64,000 nt of DNA from contig NZ_CP087176.1 in the NCBI RefSeq assembly GCF_024748695.1, forward strand, positions 5,697,501 to 5,761,500, read 5' to 3'. Positions 1 through 9,351 of the stretch are shown one piece after another. Under the pieces are notes generated by a model. It was not told the DNA's origin. It saw only the letters and a list, made by a program, of their open reading frames with translations, and did no database searches. Positions within the stretch are counted from its first letter, which is position 1. Each line of letters starts with the position of its first letter. The translations under genes and the position numbers were made by a program. This DNA is from Pseudomonas sp. B21-040 (GTDB taxonomy: Bacteria > Pseudomonadota > Gammaproteobacteria > Pseudomonadales > Pseudomonadaceae).

Positions 1-58
1 GGAGGCCTGGTGGTTGCAATGTACCTGCCCATCTTCCAACTCGGCTCAGCGATCTGAC

Positions 59-931
59 ATGCCCTTGAATGAAATCCTGACTGTTTATCCGCTGGCGTTC
101 GTGGCCATTGCACTGGTTGTAGGTCTGCTGGTGGGCAGTTTCCTCAATGTGGTGGTCTGGCGCCTGCCGAAAATGCTCAACCGCGAATGGCGGTTGCAGG
201 CCCATGACGTGCTCGGTGTCCCCGCCGAAGCACCAGGCCCGCCCTACAATTTGATGCTGCCCCATTCCCATTGCCCGCATTGCGACCATCGAATTCGCCC
301 ATGGGAAAACGTTCCGGTGCTCAGTTACCTGTTTTTAAGGGGGCGGTGTTCAAACTGCAGCGCACCGATCAGCAAGCGCTACCCGCTGACTGAACTGGCC
401 TGCAGCCTGCTCTCGGCGTTTATCGCCTGGCATTTCGGTTTCGGTTGGCAGGCCGGCACGGTACTGGTCCTGAGTTGGGGATTGCTGGCGATGAGCCTGA
501 TCGACGCCGAGCACCAATTGCTGCCGGACGTGTTGGTGCTGCCGCTGTTGTGGCTCGGGTTGATCGTCAACAGCTTCGGGGTTTTCGTGTCATTGCATGA
601 AGCCCTGTGGGGAGCAGTGGCCGGGTACATGGTGTTGTGGACGGTGTACTGGCTGTTCAAGCTGCTCACCGGCAAAGACGGGATTGGCCACGGTGATTTC
701 AAGTTGCTGGCCATGCTGGGGGCCTGGGGCGGCTGGCAGATTTTGCCTCTGACGATTCTGCTGTCATCGCTCGCGGGGGTATTCGTCGGCGTGATTTTGC
801 TGCGCTTGCGCAATGCGAATACATCGACGCCGATCCCCTTCGGCCCCTATCTGGCGATTGCCGGCTGGATTGCCTTGCTCTGGGGTGGTCAAATAACCGA
901 CTTCTATTGGCAGTTTGTCGGTTTGAAATGA
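59..931 (+). CDS. pilD: Type IV prepilin peptidase / N-methyltransferase PilD
   Basis: This inner-membrane aspartyl protease removes the short leader of type IV pilins and type II pseudopilins and N-methylates the new N-terminus. The protein (290 aa) shows the two CxxC pairs of the cytoplasmic domain (CPHC and CSNC), the first catalytic Asp region ([12 protein letters not shown]) and the second ([10 protein letters not shown]), within several hydrophobic segments. I chose the ATG at 59 because it gives the usual MPLNE-type start; the frame is open further upstream. The stop overlaps the coaE start (ATGA). Its substrates include the minor pilins encoded at 19.4-25.6 kb. The pilin genes normally placed before it lie outside the window. 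Confidence 0.96.
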   Translation: MPLNEILTVYPLAFVAIALVVGLLVGSFLNVVVWRLPKMLNREWRLQAHDVLGVPAEAPGPPYNLMLPHSHCPHCDHRIRPWENVPVLSYLFLRGRCSNCSAPISKRYPLTELACSLLSAFIAWHFGFGWQAGTVLVLSWGLLAMSLIDAEHQLLPDVLVLPLLWLGLIVNSFGVFVSLHEALWGAVAGYMVLWTVYWLFKLLTGKDGIGHGDFKLLAMLGAWGGWQILPLTILLSSLAGVFVGVILLRLRNANTSTPIPFGPYLAIAGWIALLWGGQITDFYWQFVGLK

Positions 932-1551
932 ATACCCCTGTGGAAAAACCCTGGATTCTTGGCCTGACCGGCGGCATCGGCAGCGGCAAAAGCGCCGCTG
1001 CCCAGCACTTCATCGACCTGGGCATCCATGTCGTGGACGCCGATCACGCGGCGCGCTGGGTGGTGGAACCGGGTCGCCCGGCGCTGGCCGCCATCGCCGA
1101 ACACTTCGGCCCCGGTGTGCTGCAAGCCGACGGGCAACTGGATCGCGCGGCTCTGCGCAGCTTGATTTTTGAAGTGCCGGAGGAACGCCGGTGGCTCGAA
1201 GGCTTGTTGCATCCGTTGATCGGTGAAGAAATTGCTCACAATCTAGCCAAGGCACAATCGCCTTACGCGATTCTGGTTTCACCGCTGCTGATCGAATCCG
1301 GGCAGTACGCCATGACCCAACGTGTCCTGGTGATCGATGCCCCTGAAAAACTACAGATCGAACGCACCTTGCAGCGTGACCAGACCAGCGAGCAACAGGT
1401 CCAGGCGATCCTCAAGGCCCAGTCCAGCCGCCAGGACCGCGTGAGCCATGCCGACGACGTCGTGGTCAACGACCGTGACCTCGCCTGGCTGCACAGCGAG
1501 GTCGAACGCCTGCATCACTTTTACCTTACTTTGCGTGGAGGCCAGTCATGA
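928..1551 (+). CDS. coaE: Dephospho-CoA kinase
   Basis: This is the last enzyme of coenzyme A synthesis: it phosphorylates the ribose 3'-OH of dephospho-CoA with ATP in the cytoplasm. The 207-aa protein has a P-loop close to its N-terminus ([11 protein letters not shown]). The ATG at 928 overlaps the pilD stop as ATGA and fits the family start; a longer reading from TTG at 907 only extends into pilD. The stop overlaps yacG, so pilD-coaE-yacG is one translationally coupled operon, the usual Pseudomonas arrangement. Confidence 0.97.
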   Translation: MNTPVEKPWILGLTGGIGSGKSAAAQHFIDLGIHVVDADHAARWVVEPGRPALAAIAEHFGPGVLQADGQLDRAALRSLIFEVPEERRWLEGLLHPLIGEEIAHNLAKAQSPYAILVSPLLIESGQYAMTQRVLVIDAPEKLQIERTLQRDQTSEQQVQAILKAQSSRQDRVSHADDVVVNDRDLAWLHSEVERLHHFYLTLRGGQS

Positions 1552-1748
1552 GCCAGACCCCAACCGTCCAATGCCCAACCTGTGGCGCTCCTGTTGAATG
1601 GAGTGCCGAGAGCACCTTCCGGCCGTTCTGCTCGGATCGCTGCAAACTGATCGACCTCGGGGCGTGGGCATCGGAAGAACACAAGATTCCCGTCAGCCCG
1701 GACGCCGAAGACGAAATGTTCAGCGAAGATTTCGAACCGCGCCACTGA
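1548..1748 (+). CDS. yacG: DNA gyrase inhibitor / zinc-binding protein YacG
   Basis: A 66-aa protein with a CxxC...CxxxC zinc site (CPTC near residue 9 and CSDRC near residue 28) followed by an acidic tail, the full length expected of YacG. Members of the family bind the GyrB subunit and block DNA binding by gyrase. The ATG overlaps the coaE stop (ATGA). It is the last gene of the pilD-coaE-yacG operon and converges on the small gene that follows, with 3 bp between them. Confidence 0.95.
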   Translation: MSQTPTVQCPTCGAPVEWSAESTFRPFCSDRCKLIDLGAWASEEHKIPVSPDAEDEMFSEDFEPRH

Positions 1749-1751
1749 TGT

Positions 1752-1967
1752 TCAAGGCCGCGTAAAACCGTAGTCCTGGCCGTCATCGAGGTTTTCCGCG
1801 AGAAAACGCAACTCGTCGGCCAGGTCTTCGGCACTGCGCACCGCTTTACTCTGCTGCACCACGGCACTGAGCAGGGCGCGCAAGCTCAAGCCCGGATCAA
1901 ATCCCACCTCCTGCGCCCCATCCAGACTCTGACGCAACTCCTGCCGTGCCCATTCGTAAACACTCAT
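1752..1967 (-). CDS. Small conserved Pseudomonas hypothetical protein
   Basis: A 71-aa acidic, helical protein with no signal peptide or membrane segment (starts MSVYEWARQELRQSL). I placed the start at the ATG at 1967, which has AGGAG seven bases upstream; an in-frame ATG at 1973 is too close to that site, and the frame is open to 1997. A similar small protein sits after yacG in other pseudomonads, as far as I can recall. No function can be assigned. It may share a transcript with the two minus-strand genes upstream, across a 63-bp gap. Confidence 0.75.
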   Translation of the reverse strand: MSVYEWARQELRQSLDGAQEVGFDPGLSLRALLSAVVQQSKAVRSAEDLADELRFLAENLDDGQDYGFTRP

Positions 1968-2030
1968 GCCCATGCTCCTGAAGGTTTTGCCGAGCATGAG
2001 TTCACCCGCGTCAGAAAGATTTGATGCGGA

Positions 2031-2720
2031 TCAAGACTTCGGATCGTCGTCATTCCAGGGTGCTGAAAGATAGCGTGTGCGGTTGAACGTCTCCAGCCAC
2101 TCGGGGCAAAACACCACCAGTGCGCTGACCAGCATGCCGTTGATGAACGCTTCCGGAAAAATCAGCAGCCACAGATAGCCGACAAAATCTTCCAGCCAAT
2201 ACGGCATGGCAAAGCGTTCGTCGTACCACAACACAAACAGCGCCAGCAGCAGGCACAACAACGCCGACAGCGCGGCGGCAAAAAAACCGGAACAGAAGAT
2301 ATACACAAAGGGATTACGCGGTTGTGCGCGCTCCACCAGGATGGCGATGCACTCGGTAACCCACACGGGCAGCAAAATCAGCAACGCCCCGTTTACGCCG
2401 ATAGCGACCAGGTCCTGACGTCCGAGCAGCACCAGTCCGAACTGCGCAATCAAGCCGCCGACGATTGCCAACGGCCAATCCAGCAACAAGGTCACGGCCG
2501 TCATGCCGATGAAGTGATAAGACACGCCGGTGTCGAAATCCCGTCGCACCAGCCACAGCATAAACAGCGCGAACACGGTGCCAAACAGCAAATGCTGGCG
2601 GCGGCTGTCGGTGAACAGCTCAACCCAAGGCGCACGCCAGATGGCCCAGAGCACGATGGGCACAAAGATCAGCCAGCCGACTGTCAGCGTTTCGGGTGAC
2701 AGCAGCTCGGCGCCGATCAT
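2031..2720 (-). CDS. CbiM-type energy-coupling factor permease (orphan)
   Basis: A 229-aa integral membrane protein with about six to seven hydrophobic segments. It resembles the CbiM/NikM substrate-binding component of cobalt/nickel ECF transporters, including a FHFIGM-like stretch (YHFIGMTAVTLLLDWPLAIVGG). No CbiN, CbiQ or CbiO gene is adjacent. Many gammaproteobacteria keep a CbiM-like gene without the rest, and its substrate is unproven. The start overlaps the stop of the upstream gene (ATGA), so the two are co-translated; the partner is a predicted secreted thioredoxin-fold-like protein. Confidence 0.75.
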   Translation of the reverse strand: MIGAELLSPETLTVGWLIFVPIVLWAIWRAPWVELFTDSRRQHLLFGTVFALFMLWLVRRDFDTGVSYHFIGMTAVTLLLDWPLAIVGGLIAQFGLVLLGRQDLVAIGVNGALLILLPVWVTECIAILVERAQPRNPFVYIFCSGFFAAALSALLCLLLALFVLWYDERFAMPYWLEDFVGYLWLLIFPEAFINGMLVSALVVFCPEWLETFNRTRYLSAPWNDDDPKS

Positions 2721-3196
2721 GGCCGGGCCTTCTCTAGCGCCTCATGCAGTTGCGCGGCCGTGGCATATTCGTGTTGTGCCAACAATTGGCCGTCCTTGAG
2801 TTGCAACCACAGTACTTTGTCCTCAGCCCCAGGGTAGCGCGGCGCCACACGCCCCTCACGGTCCAGCATTACCCGGTAGGAGTAATCACGCATGGCCGGA
2901 ATGGCAACCATCTTCGCGATCAACCGTGGCATGCGCTGAATGTCCGCTAAAAATACGACGTGCCGCGCCTCCAGATAGCCTTTTGGCTGGCCTTGCAGCG
3001 CAGCCTCTACCAGTTTGGCGGCATCCATACTTCGCGCCACCAGCAGCGTCTGAGTCTTGGTCTGATTATCCAGTGTAAACGCCTGGTCGTACTGATCGAG
3101 CAAGGTCCAGGGCGCCAGCCGCTCGCCCACTTCCAGCGCCTGGGCCCACAAGGGCAGAAATCCGAGCAGCAACACCGGCCAATATTTCACATTCAT
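2717..3196 (-). CDS. Predicted periplasmic protein, thioredoxin-fold-like
   Basis: A 159-aa protein with a clear N-terminal signal peptide (MNVKYWPVLLLGFLPLWAQA), followed by a domain beginning EVGERLAPWTLLDQYDQAFTL. This start and the overall pattern resemble the YtfJ/peroxiredoxin-like thioredoxin fold, but there is no CxxC, so a redox role is doubtful. It overlaps the CbiM-like gene by 4 bp. It could be a periplasmic helper for that permease; that is inference from position only. Confidence 0.65.
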   Translation of the reverse strand: MNVKYWPVLLLGFLPLWAQALEVGERLAPWTLLDQYDQAFTLDNQTKTQTLLVARSMDAAKLVEAALQGQPKGYLEARHVVFLADIQRMPRLIAKMVAIPAMRDYSYRVMLDREGRVAPRYPGAEDKVLWLQLKDGQLLAQHEYATAAQLHEALEKARP

Positions 3197-3319
3197 CCCC
3201 TTGTCCTATCGCTTCTGCATGATGGCCATCAGTCTACACCGCCCTTTCAGACTGCCCAGTGACGTCCATTGCCGGTAAACGCTTTCTGCTTGTCGCATTT
3301 GAACGCTAAGCTTGGGCCT

Positions 3320-3946
3320 ATGGATGACTCAGATTATTTACGCCTGCTGACCATCGCGGCCGAGCAAGCCAACGCGTTCCTCTCCAATGCCCGCAAATGG
3401 GAGCGGGAGCGTTGGGTATGCCAGCGCCTGCTGCAAGGCTTGAACATTCCCTACCGCGCCGACGAATTCGCCCCGGCCGGCGAGCCGCCGGACGTGCTGT
3501 TTCGCGAGGCGAATTTCGAAGTGTTCTTCGTGCTCGATGAGGGCCGGCGCCTGAACGACGAATGGCGCGACGAGTTGCAACGTCGCCGCAGCGCGTTTTC
3601 GTTGAGTCAGTTAGTACGACGTGAAGCCAAACCCAAACGCATCCCCGCCAATGAATTTTTGCTGAGACTGGCGCCGACCTTGCGCAAAAAAGCGCACAAC
3701 TACAAAGAACGTGGCATGGACCTGGGGGAGCTCGACATCATCGCCTTCGCCAGCCTCAAGCGCGAAGTGCTGGACCTCAATAGCCACTTTCCACCCCCGA
3801 CCGAATATTTGCGCCAAGGCTGGCGCTCGTTATCGCTGGTCGGCCCGACATTCGCCCGGGTGCTGTTCGCGCACCCCGAAGCCCCGGATTTCCTGCGCAG
3901 CAACCTGGGTCGCAGCATCGTCTTCGATGTCGGCATCAGCCTGTGA
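3320..3946 (+). CDS. DUF1780 family protein (putative endonuclease fold)
   Basis: A 208-aa cytoplasmic protein of the Pseudomonas DUF1780 family, described in Pfam as a putative endonuclease of unknown function. The N-terminal part (NARKWERERWVCQRLLQGL and EPPDVLFREANFEVFFVLD) has an E...D...E-V spacing that would fit a PD-(D/E)xK-like core; I infer this from the motif only. The ATG at 3320 gives the conserved MDDSDYLRLL start. The stop overlaps the GTG start of the MOSC gene (GTGA), so the two are coupled. Confidence 0.8.
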   Translation: MDDSDYLRLLTIAAEQANAFLSNARKWERERWVCQRLLQGLNIPYRADEFAPAGEPPDVLFREANFEVFFVLDEGRRLNDEWRDELQRRRSAFSLSQLVRREAKPKRIPANEFLLRLAPTLRKKAHNYKERGMDLGELDIIAFASLKREVLDLNSHFPPPTEYLRQGWRSLSLVGPTFARVLFAHPEAPDFLRSNLGRSIVFDVGISL

Positions 3947-4470
3947 GCCCACTGCAGGAATTGATCGCGCAGGTCCCGCAAACCGGCCGCGTACGCTGGA
4001 TCGGCGTGCGCCCGCAATCACGCTCGCCGATGATCGCACTCGATGCTGTGGAGGCGCGGTTTGAAGCCGGTTTGACCGGCGATCACGCCCGGCCCGGAGC
4101 GCGCAATGCGCGGCAGGTGACGTTGATTCAATGGGAACACCTGGCCGCCATCAGTTCGCTGATGGGCCGGCCCGACGATCAACCGGTATTGCCGCAGGAC
4201 CTACGGCGCAACCTGGTGGTCAGCGGCATCAACCTGTTCAGCCTCAAGGGCCGACGCTTCAAAATCGGCCAGGCCATTTTTGAAACCACTGGTTGGTGCC
4301 AGCCCTGCGCGCGCCTTGAACACAACCTCGGCCCCGGGACCTTTCAGGCCGTGCGCGGCCATGGCGGAATCACCGTCCGAGTGTTACAAAGTGGCATCAT
4401 TCGACTGGACGACACGGTGAGCGTCGAGCCCATCCCGGACAGCGGCTATGCTCCGTTCAACGTTCGTTAA
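3943..4470 (+). CDS. MOSC domain protein
   Basis: A 175-aa single-domain MOSC protein (molybdenum cofactor sulfurase C-terminal domain). The conserved cysteine region TGWCQPCARLE and the following GxGxxxxxxGHGG-type stretch are present. Stand-alone bacterial MOSC proteins such as YiiM act on N-hydroxylated compounds or in Moco sulfur transfer; which applies here is unknown. It starts with GTG, overlapping the DUF1780 stop by 4 bp, and is followed 50 bp later by the DUF3094 gene. Confidence 0.85.
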   Translation: MSPLQELIAQVPQTGRVRWIGVRPQSRSPMIALDAVEARFEAGLTGDHARPGARNARQVTLIQWEHLAAISSLMGRPDDQPVLPQDLRRNLVVSGINLFSLKGRRFKIGQAIFETTGWCQPCARLEHNLGPGTFQAVRGHGGITVRVLQSGIIRLDDTVSVEPIPDSGYAPFNVR

Positions 4471-4520
4471 CTCAGCCTGTAGCTTCTACACATTCAGCAA
4501 CGTCTACTGACGAGGCCTAT

Positions 4521-4694
4521 ATGACCAGCCGCTTGAACCCAGACGACCAGAAGCATGTCGAAGAGTACCTGCACCTGTCCCAGCACCGAGTCGAGCGCCG
4601 GCCTTTCCGGCCGTGGATGCTCCTGGTGGTGGTGTTGGCAGTGACCATTGGTCTGGGCCTTTTGAGCCGACTTATCAGTTACCTGACGCTATGA
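4521..4694 (+). CDS. DUF3094 family small membrane protein
   Basis: A 57-aa protein: a charged N-terminal half (MTSRLNPDDQKHVEEYLHL) followed by one hydrophobic segment (residues about 31-52, PWMLLVVVLAVTIGLGLL) and a short tail. This matches the DUF3094 family found only in Pseudomonas and relatives. It lies between the MOSC gene and ndh, a placement conserved in the genus. The topology suggests a single-pass inner-membrane protein with a cytoplasmic N-terminus. Function unknown. Confidence 0.85.
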   Translation: MTSRLNPDDQKHVEEYLHLSQHRVERRPFRPWMLLVVVLAVTIGLGLLSRLISYLTL

Positions 4695-4754
4695 GCCGCA
4701 TCGCGCTCGCTCGGGTAATTGCACCGATTTCTTTTAGCCTTGCGAGTTATCCCC

Positions 4755-6053
4755 ATGTCCCATCGTATTGTTATTGTCGGCGGCGGCGCCGGCGGTCTGG
4801 AGTTGGCTACCCGTCTGGGTAAGACTCTGGGCAAGCGTGGCACGGCCAGTGTGATGCTGGTCGACGCGAACCTGACCCACATCTGGAAGCCGTTACTGCA
4901 TGAAGTGGCGGCCGGGTCGCTGAACTCTTCCGAAGACGAACTCAATTATGTTGCCCAGGCAAAATGGAACCACTTCGAGTTCCAGCTGGGGCGCATGAGC
5001 GGGCTTGACCGCACGCAGAAAAAAATCCAGCTAGCCGCCACCTATGACGAGGCCGGCCTGGAATTGGTCCCTGCCCGCGAAGTGCCCTACGACTCGCTGG
5101 TGATCTCCGTCGGCAGCACCACCAACGATTTCGGCACTCAGGGCGCGGCGCAGCACTGCCTGTTCCTCGATACCCGAAAACAGGCCGAACGTTTCCACCA
5201 GCAACTGCTTAACCACTATCTGCGTGCCCATGCCGGGCAAACCGACAAGGTCGAACAGATCAGCGTGGCCATCGTCGGCGCCGGTGCCACGGGCGTGGAA
5301 CTGGCCGCCGAGCTGCACAACGCCGCTCACGAGCTGGCCGCTTATGGCCTGGACCGGATCAAACCGGAAAACATGCACATCACCCTGATCGAAGCCGGCC
5401 CACGGGTGTTGCCCGCCCTGCCGGAACGTATCGGTGGGCCTGTGCATAAAACCCTGGAGAAACTCGGGGTCAATGTGATGACCAATGCGGCGGTCAGTGA
5501 AGTGACGGCCGACAGCCTGATCACCGCCGATGGCAAAGTGATCAACGCCAGCCTGAAAGTCTGGGCGGCGGGCATTCGCGCACCGGGTTTCCTCAAGGAC
5601 ATCGACGGCCTGGAAACCAACCGCATCAATCAACTGCAGGTACTGCCGACCCTGCAAACCACGCGCGACGAGAACATCTTCGCCTTCGGTGACTGCGCGG
5701 CCTGCCCGCAACCGGGCACTGACCGTAATGTGCCGCCGCGAGCACAGGCAGCGCACCAGCAAGCTTCGTTGCTGGCCAAATCGCTGAAGCTGCGTATCGA
5801 AGGCAAGGCATTGCCGACGTACAAGTACACCGATTACGGCTCATTGATCTCGCTGTCGCGTTTTTCGGCTGTGGGTAACTTGATGGGTAACCTGACCGGC
5901 AGCGTGATGCTGGAAGGCTGGCTGGCGCGGATGTTTTACGTGTCGCTGTACCGCATGCACCAGATGGCGCTGTATGGCGCGTTCCGCACGGCGATGCTGA
6001 TGCTGGGCAGCAAGATTGGTCGCGGGACTGAGCCTCGGCTCAAGCTGCACTAA
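4755..6053 (+). CDS. ndh: NADH dehydrogenase, type II
   Basis: A non-proton-pumping NADH:quinone oxidoreductase (432 aa) bound to the inner membrane. Two Rossmann motifs are visible: the FAD site at the N-terminus (IVIVGGGAGGLELATRLG) and the NADH site (VAIVGAGATGVELAAELHN); the second FAD motif is IFAFGDCA. The C-terminal amphipathic part that attaches the enzyme to the membrane is present. The ATG at 4755 gives the normal start MSHRIVIVGGG; an upstream ATG at 4719 has no conserved sequence behind it. Monocistronic; a REPIN follows. Confidence 0.95.
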   Translation: MSHRIVIVGGGAGGLELATRLGKTLGKRGTASVMLVDANLTHIWKPLLHEVAAGSLNSSEDELNYVAQAKWNHFEFQLGRMSGLDRTQKKIQLAATYDEAGLELVPAREVPYDSLVISVGSTTNDFGTQGAAQHCLFLDTRKQAERFHQQLLNHYLRAHAGQTDKVEQISVAIVGAGATGVELAAELHNAAHELAAYGLDRIKPENMHITLIEAGPRVLPALPERIGGPVHKTLEKLGVNVMTNAAVSEVTADSLITADGKVINASLKVWAAGIRAPGFLKDIDGLETNRINQLQVLPTLQTTRDENIFAFGDCAACPQPGTDRNVPPRAQAAHQQASLLAKSLKLRIEGKALPTYKYTDYGSLISLSRFSAVGNLMGNLTGSVMLEGWLARMFYVSLYRMHQMALYGAFRTAMLMLGSKIGRGTEPRLKLH

Positions 6054-6077
6054 AGTTTCCGGCGTCAGCCAGGGCCT

Positions 6078-6156
6078 CATCGCGGGCAAGCCACGCTCCC
6101 ACATTGGATCTGTGCACGACGCAGATCCAATGTAGGAGCGCGGCTTACCCGCGATG
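6078..6156. repeat. REPIN (inverted pair of REP elements)
   Basis: Two REP units face each other (CATCGCGGGCAAGCCACGCTCC and the inverse GGAGCGCGGCTTACCCGCGATG) around a central palindrome whose arms read ACATTGGATCTG and CAGATCCAATGT. The whole can fold into one long hairpin. It lies between ndh and the EF-hand gene. The surrounding 327-bp spacer (6054-6380) holds no other gene. Confidence 0.85.
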
Positions 6157-6380
6157 CAGGCGCCTCGGTCTAACCGGCGAACACTTCTGTGTCTCACTGT
6201 ATCTGCCCCCGCGATTTGCCCCTTCGCTTACAAACTCCCCCCTTGCGCGACACAGTAGCGATACACCCATCCCGCTAAATGGCCACACCCGAGCAAGGCA
6301 CCCCGCCTGCACTGGTTATCGCCGCACTCACGTGGCGTCCTTTATCGAACGGTTGTGTCGCGCAACCCAGGAGATTTGAA

Positions 6381-6779
6381 ATGTCCCGTACCACCAAAAA
6401 CACTATCGGTTTGCTTGGCGCTGTTTTGGCCGGTGGCATGATGTTGACCGGCACCGTATTCGCTTCGCAGCCGCTGACTCAAGGCTATCTGCTGGCTTCG
6501 GCCGAACAGGTGGTGAAAACCCCTGAGGGCAAATGTGGTGAAGGCAAGTGTGGCGATGCGTCGATGGCCAAGACCGACACCGATGGCGACGGCAAGGTAT
6601 CCCGCGCGGAATTCCAGAAAGTTGCGCCGAAGTCCAACTTCGACAAGATCGACACCAACCACGATGGCTTCATCGACGAGAAAGAGGCTTACGACAACGT
6701 GAAAGCCAACTTCGAAGCGAACGGCAAGAAAATGCCAAAAGGCTTGTTCGAGCACCTGAAAGACCAAGACGGCGCCTAA
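6381..6779 (+). CDS. Secreted EF-hand protein with EGKCGEGKCG motif
   Basis: A 132-aa protein with an N-terminal signal peptide (about residues 1-29, ending VFASQ), then EGKCGEGKCG (residues 49-58, with C52 and C57), then two canonical EF-hand loops (DTDGDGKVSRAE from about residue 66 and DTNHDGFIDEKE from about 91). The EF-hands predict calcium binding outside the cytoplasm. The EGKCG repeats are typical of HvfA/bufferin-type precursor peptides, whose cysteines are modified by DUF692 enzymes to bind copper. No DUF692 (HvfB/MbnB) gene is nearby. The start is the ATG at 6381 after AGGAG; the open frame upstream has no signal peptide. A terminator follows. Confidence 0.85.
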   Translation: MSRTTKNTIGLLGAVLAGGMMLTGTVFASQPLTQGYLLASAEQVVKTPEGKCGEGKCGDASMAKTDTDGDGKVSRAEFQKVAPKSNFDKIDTNHDGFIDEKEAYDNVKANFEANGKKMPKGLFEHLKDQDGA

Positions 6780-6793
6780 GCCTTCGAGTACCC

Positions 6794-6827
6794 AGCCCCG
6801 CTCTCCAACGAGAAGCGGGGCTTTTTT
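6794..6827 (+). terminator. Rho-independent terminator after the EF-hand gene
   Basis: A hairpin with arms AGCCCCGCT and AGCGGGGCT followed by TTTTTT. It lies between the EF-hand gene and the convergent chemoreceptor gene. Confidence 0.85.
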
Positions 6828-6838
6828 GTCTGGCGGAT

Positions 6839-8506
<1,668 letters not shown>

Positions 8507-8596
8507 TTACGGCAGGACCCCGTCGCTTGGCTATCGGCAAGTTGTACGATGACCTGAAGGGAATTGCCTTTTCGGCAGACAAAAAAACGGCAGACA

Positions 8597-8632
8597 AAAA
8601 AAATCCCCGTATCTTTCGATACGAGGATTTTT
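8597..8632 (-). terminator. Terminator at the end of the tRNA cluster
   Basis: On the minus strand a hairpin (ATCCTCGTATC, loop GAAA, GATACGGGGAT) is followed by a T-run, 5 bp downstream of the last tRNA-Pro gene. The plus strand also has a T-run, so it may work in both directions. Confidence 0.8.
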
Positions 8633-8636
8633 AATA

Positions 8637-8713
8637 TGGTCGGGGTAAGGGGATTCGAACTCCTGACATCCTGCTCCCAAAGCAGGCGCGCTACCGGACT
8701 GCGCTATACCCCG
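8637..8713 (-). tRNA. tRNA-Pro (anticodon TGG), copy 2
   Basis: A complete 77-nt cloverleaf ending in an encoded CCA. The anticodon arm reads CCTGC-TTTGGGA-GCAGG, so the anticodon is TGG. It is identical base for base to the copy at 8891-8967. It is the last tRNA of the cluster and is separated from tRNA-Lys by an intervening terminator. Confidence 0.96.
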
Positions 8714-8715
8714 GT

Positions 8716-8745
8716 AAAAAAAAGGCGACCTTTGCAAGTCGCCTT
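8716..8745 (-). terminator. Internal terminator between tRNA-Lys and the last tRNA-Pro
   Basis: On the minus strand a hairpin with arms AAGGCGACTTG and CAAAGGTCGCCTT is followed by eight T residues. It would end the Asn-Pro-Lys transcript before the second tRNA-Pro gene. Confidence 0.75.
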
Positions 8746-8809
8746 CTTCGATCAGCGCTTTTGGCCTCTGATCTTAAGATTCGATTCCAGCGTTAACTGG
8801 TTTCAAAAA

Positions 8810-8885
8810 TGGTGGGTCGTGTGGGATTCGAACCTACGACCAATTGGTTAAAAGCCAACTGCTCTACCAACTGAGCTAACGACCC
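8810..8885 (-). tRNA. tRNA-Lys (anticodon TTT)
   Basis: A 76-nt gene with encoded CCA. The minus strand begins GGGTCGTTAGCTCAG, and the anticodon loop CTTTTAA lies between the GTTGG and CCAAT stems. Very close to the enterobacterial tRNA-Lys. It lies between two identical tRNA-Pro genes. Confidence 0.96.
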
Positions 8886-8890
8886 AAAAA

Positions 8891-8967
8891 TGGTCGGGGT
8901 AAGGGGATTCGAACTCCTGACATCCTGCTCCCAAAGCAGGCGCGCTACCGGACTGCGCTATACCCCG
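8891..8967 (-). tRNA. tRNA-Pro (anticodon TGG), copy 1
   Basis: A complete 77-nt gene with encoded CCA, identical to 8637-8713. It lies 5 bp upstream of tRNA-Lys and 9 bp downstream of tRNA-Asn. Confidence 0.96.
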
Positions 8968-8976
8968 GTTTGAAAT

Positions 8977-9052
8977 TGGCTCCGTGACCAGGACTCGAAC
9001 CTGGGACCCAATGATTAACAGTCATTTGCTCTACCGACTGAGCTATCACGGA
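8977..9052 (-). tRNA. tRNA-Asn (anticodon GTT)
   Basis: A 76-nt gene starting TCCGTGATAGCTCAG on the minus strand, with anticodon GTT in the loop CTGTTAA and an encoded CCA. It is the first gene of the tRNA cluster, directly behind the promoter at 9140-9167. Confidence 0.96.
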
Positions 9053-9139
9053 ACTACATATTTCAATTTACAACGGTGAAGCTTTTTGCGTTCTCTTCGA
9101 CCCGTTCGCATCGCTGCGTTCGTGTGTCTGAGGCGCGCT

Positions 9140-9167
9140 ATTCTACAATCTTAAGCACCTCTGTCAA
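9140..9167 (-). promoter_or_regulatory. Sigma-70 promoter of the tRNA cluster
   Basis: On the minus strand a perfect -35 box TTGACA (9162-9167) stands 16 bp from a -10 box TAGAAT (9140-9145), followed by the GC-rich stretch AGCGCGCC. Near-consensus boxes with a GC discriminator are typical of stable-RNA promoters under stringent control. The rest of the 9053-9299 spacer shows no gene. Confidence 0.8.
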
Positions 9168-9299
9168 CCCCCTAAATTGCTTTCAAGTTAATGATTTGCA
9201 ACTTATTTCAGATTTCCGCTTGGGGAGCAGAAACCCTTCCGGGTGACTTACTGCGGGGCGCACTTTACAAGCCTTTTCCTTAGAGTTCAACAGCCTGGC

Positions 9300-9330
9300 G
9301 AAAAAAAGGCCTCGCAATGCGAGGCCTCGT
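9300..9330 (-). terminator. Rho-independent terminator of clpB
   Basis: On the minus strand GAGGCCTCGC, loop ATT, GCGAGGCC, then seven or more T residues, about 25 bp past the clpB stop. Confidence 0.85.
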
Positions 9331-9351
9331 CAGTTTTGTTGCCAGGATGGA

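Noticed and set aside
907..927. Upstream TTG start for coaE
   Set aside because: The ATG at 928 overlaps the pilD stop as ATGA and fits the family start.
3269..3319. Upstream extension of the DUF1780 protein
   Set aside because: The 17 extra residues are not family-like, and MDDSDYLRLL at 3320 is the conserved start.
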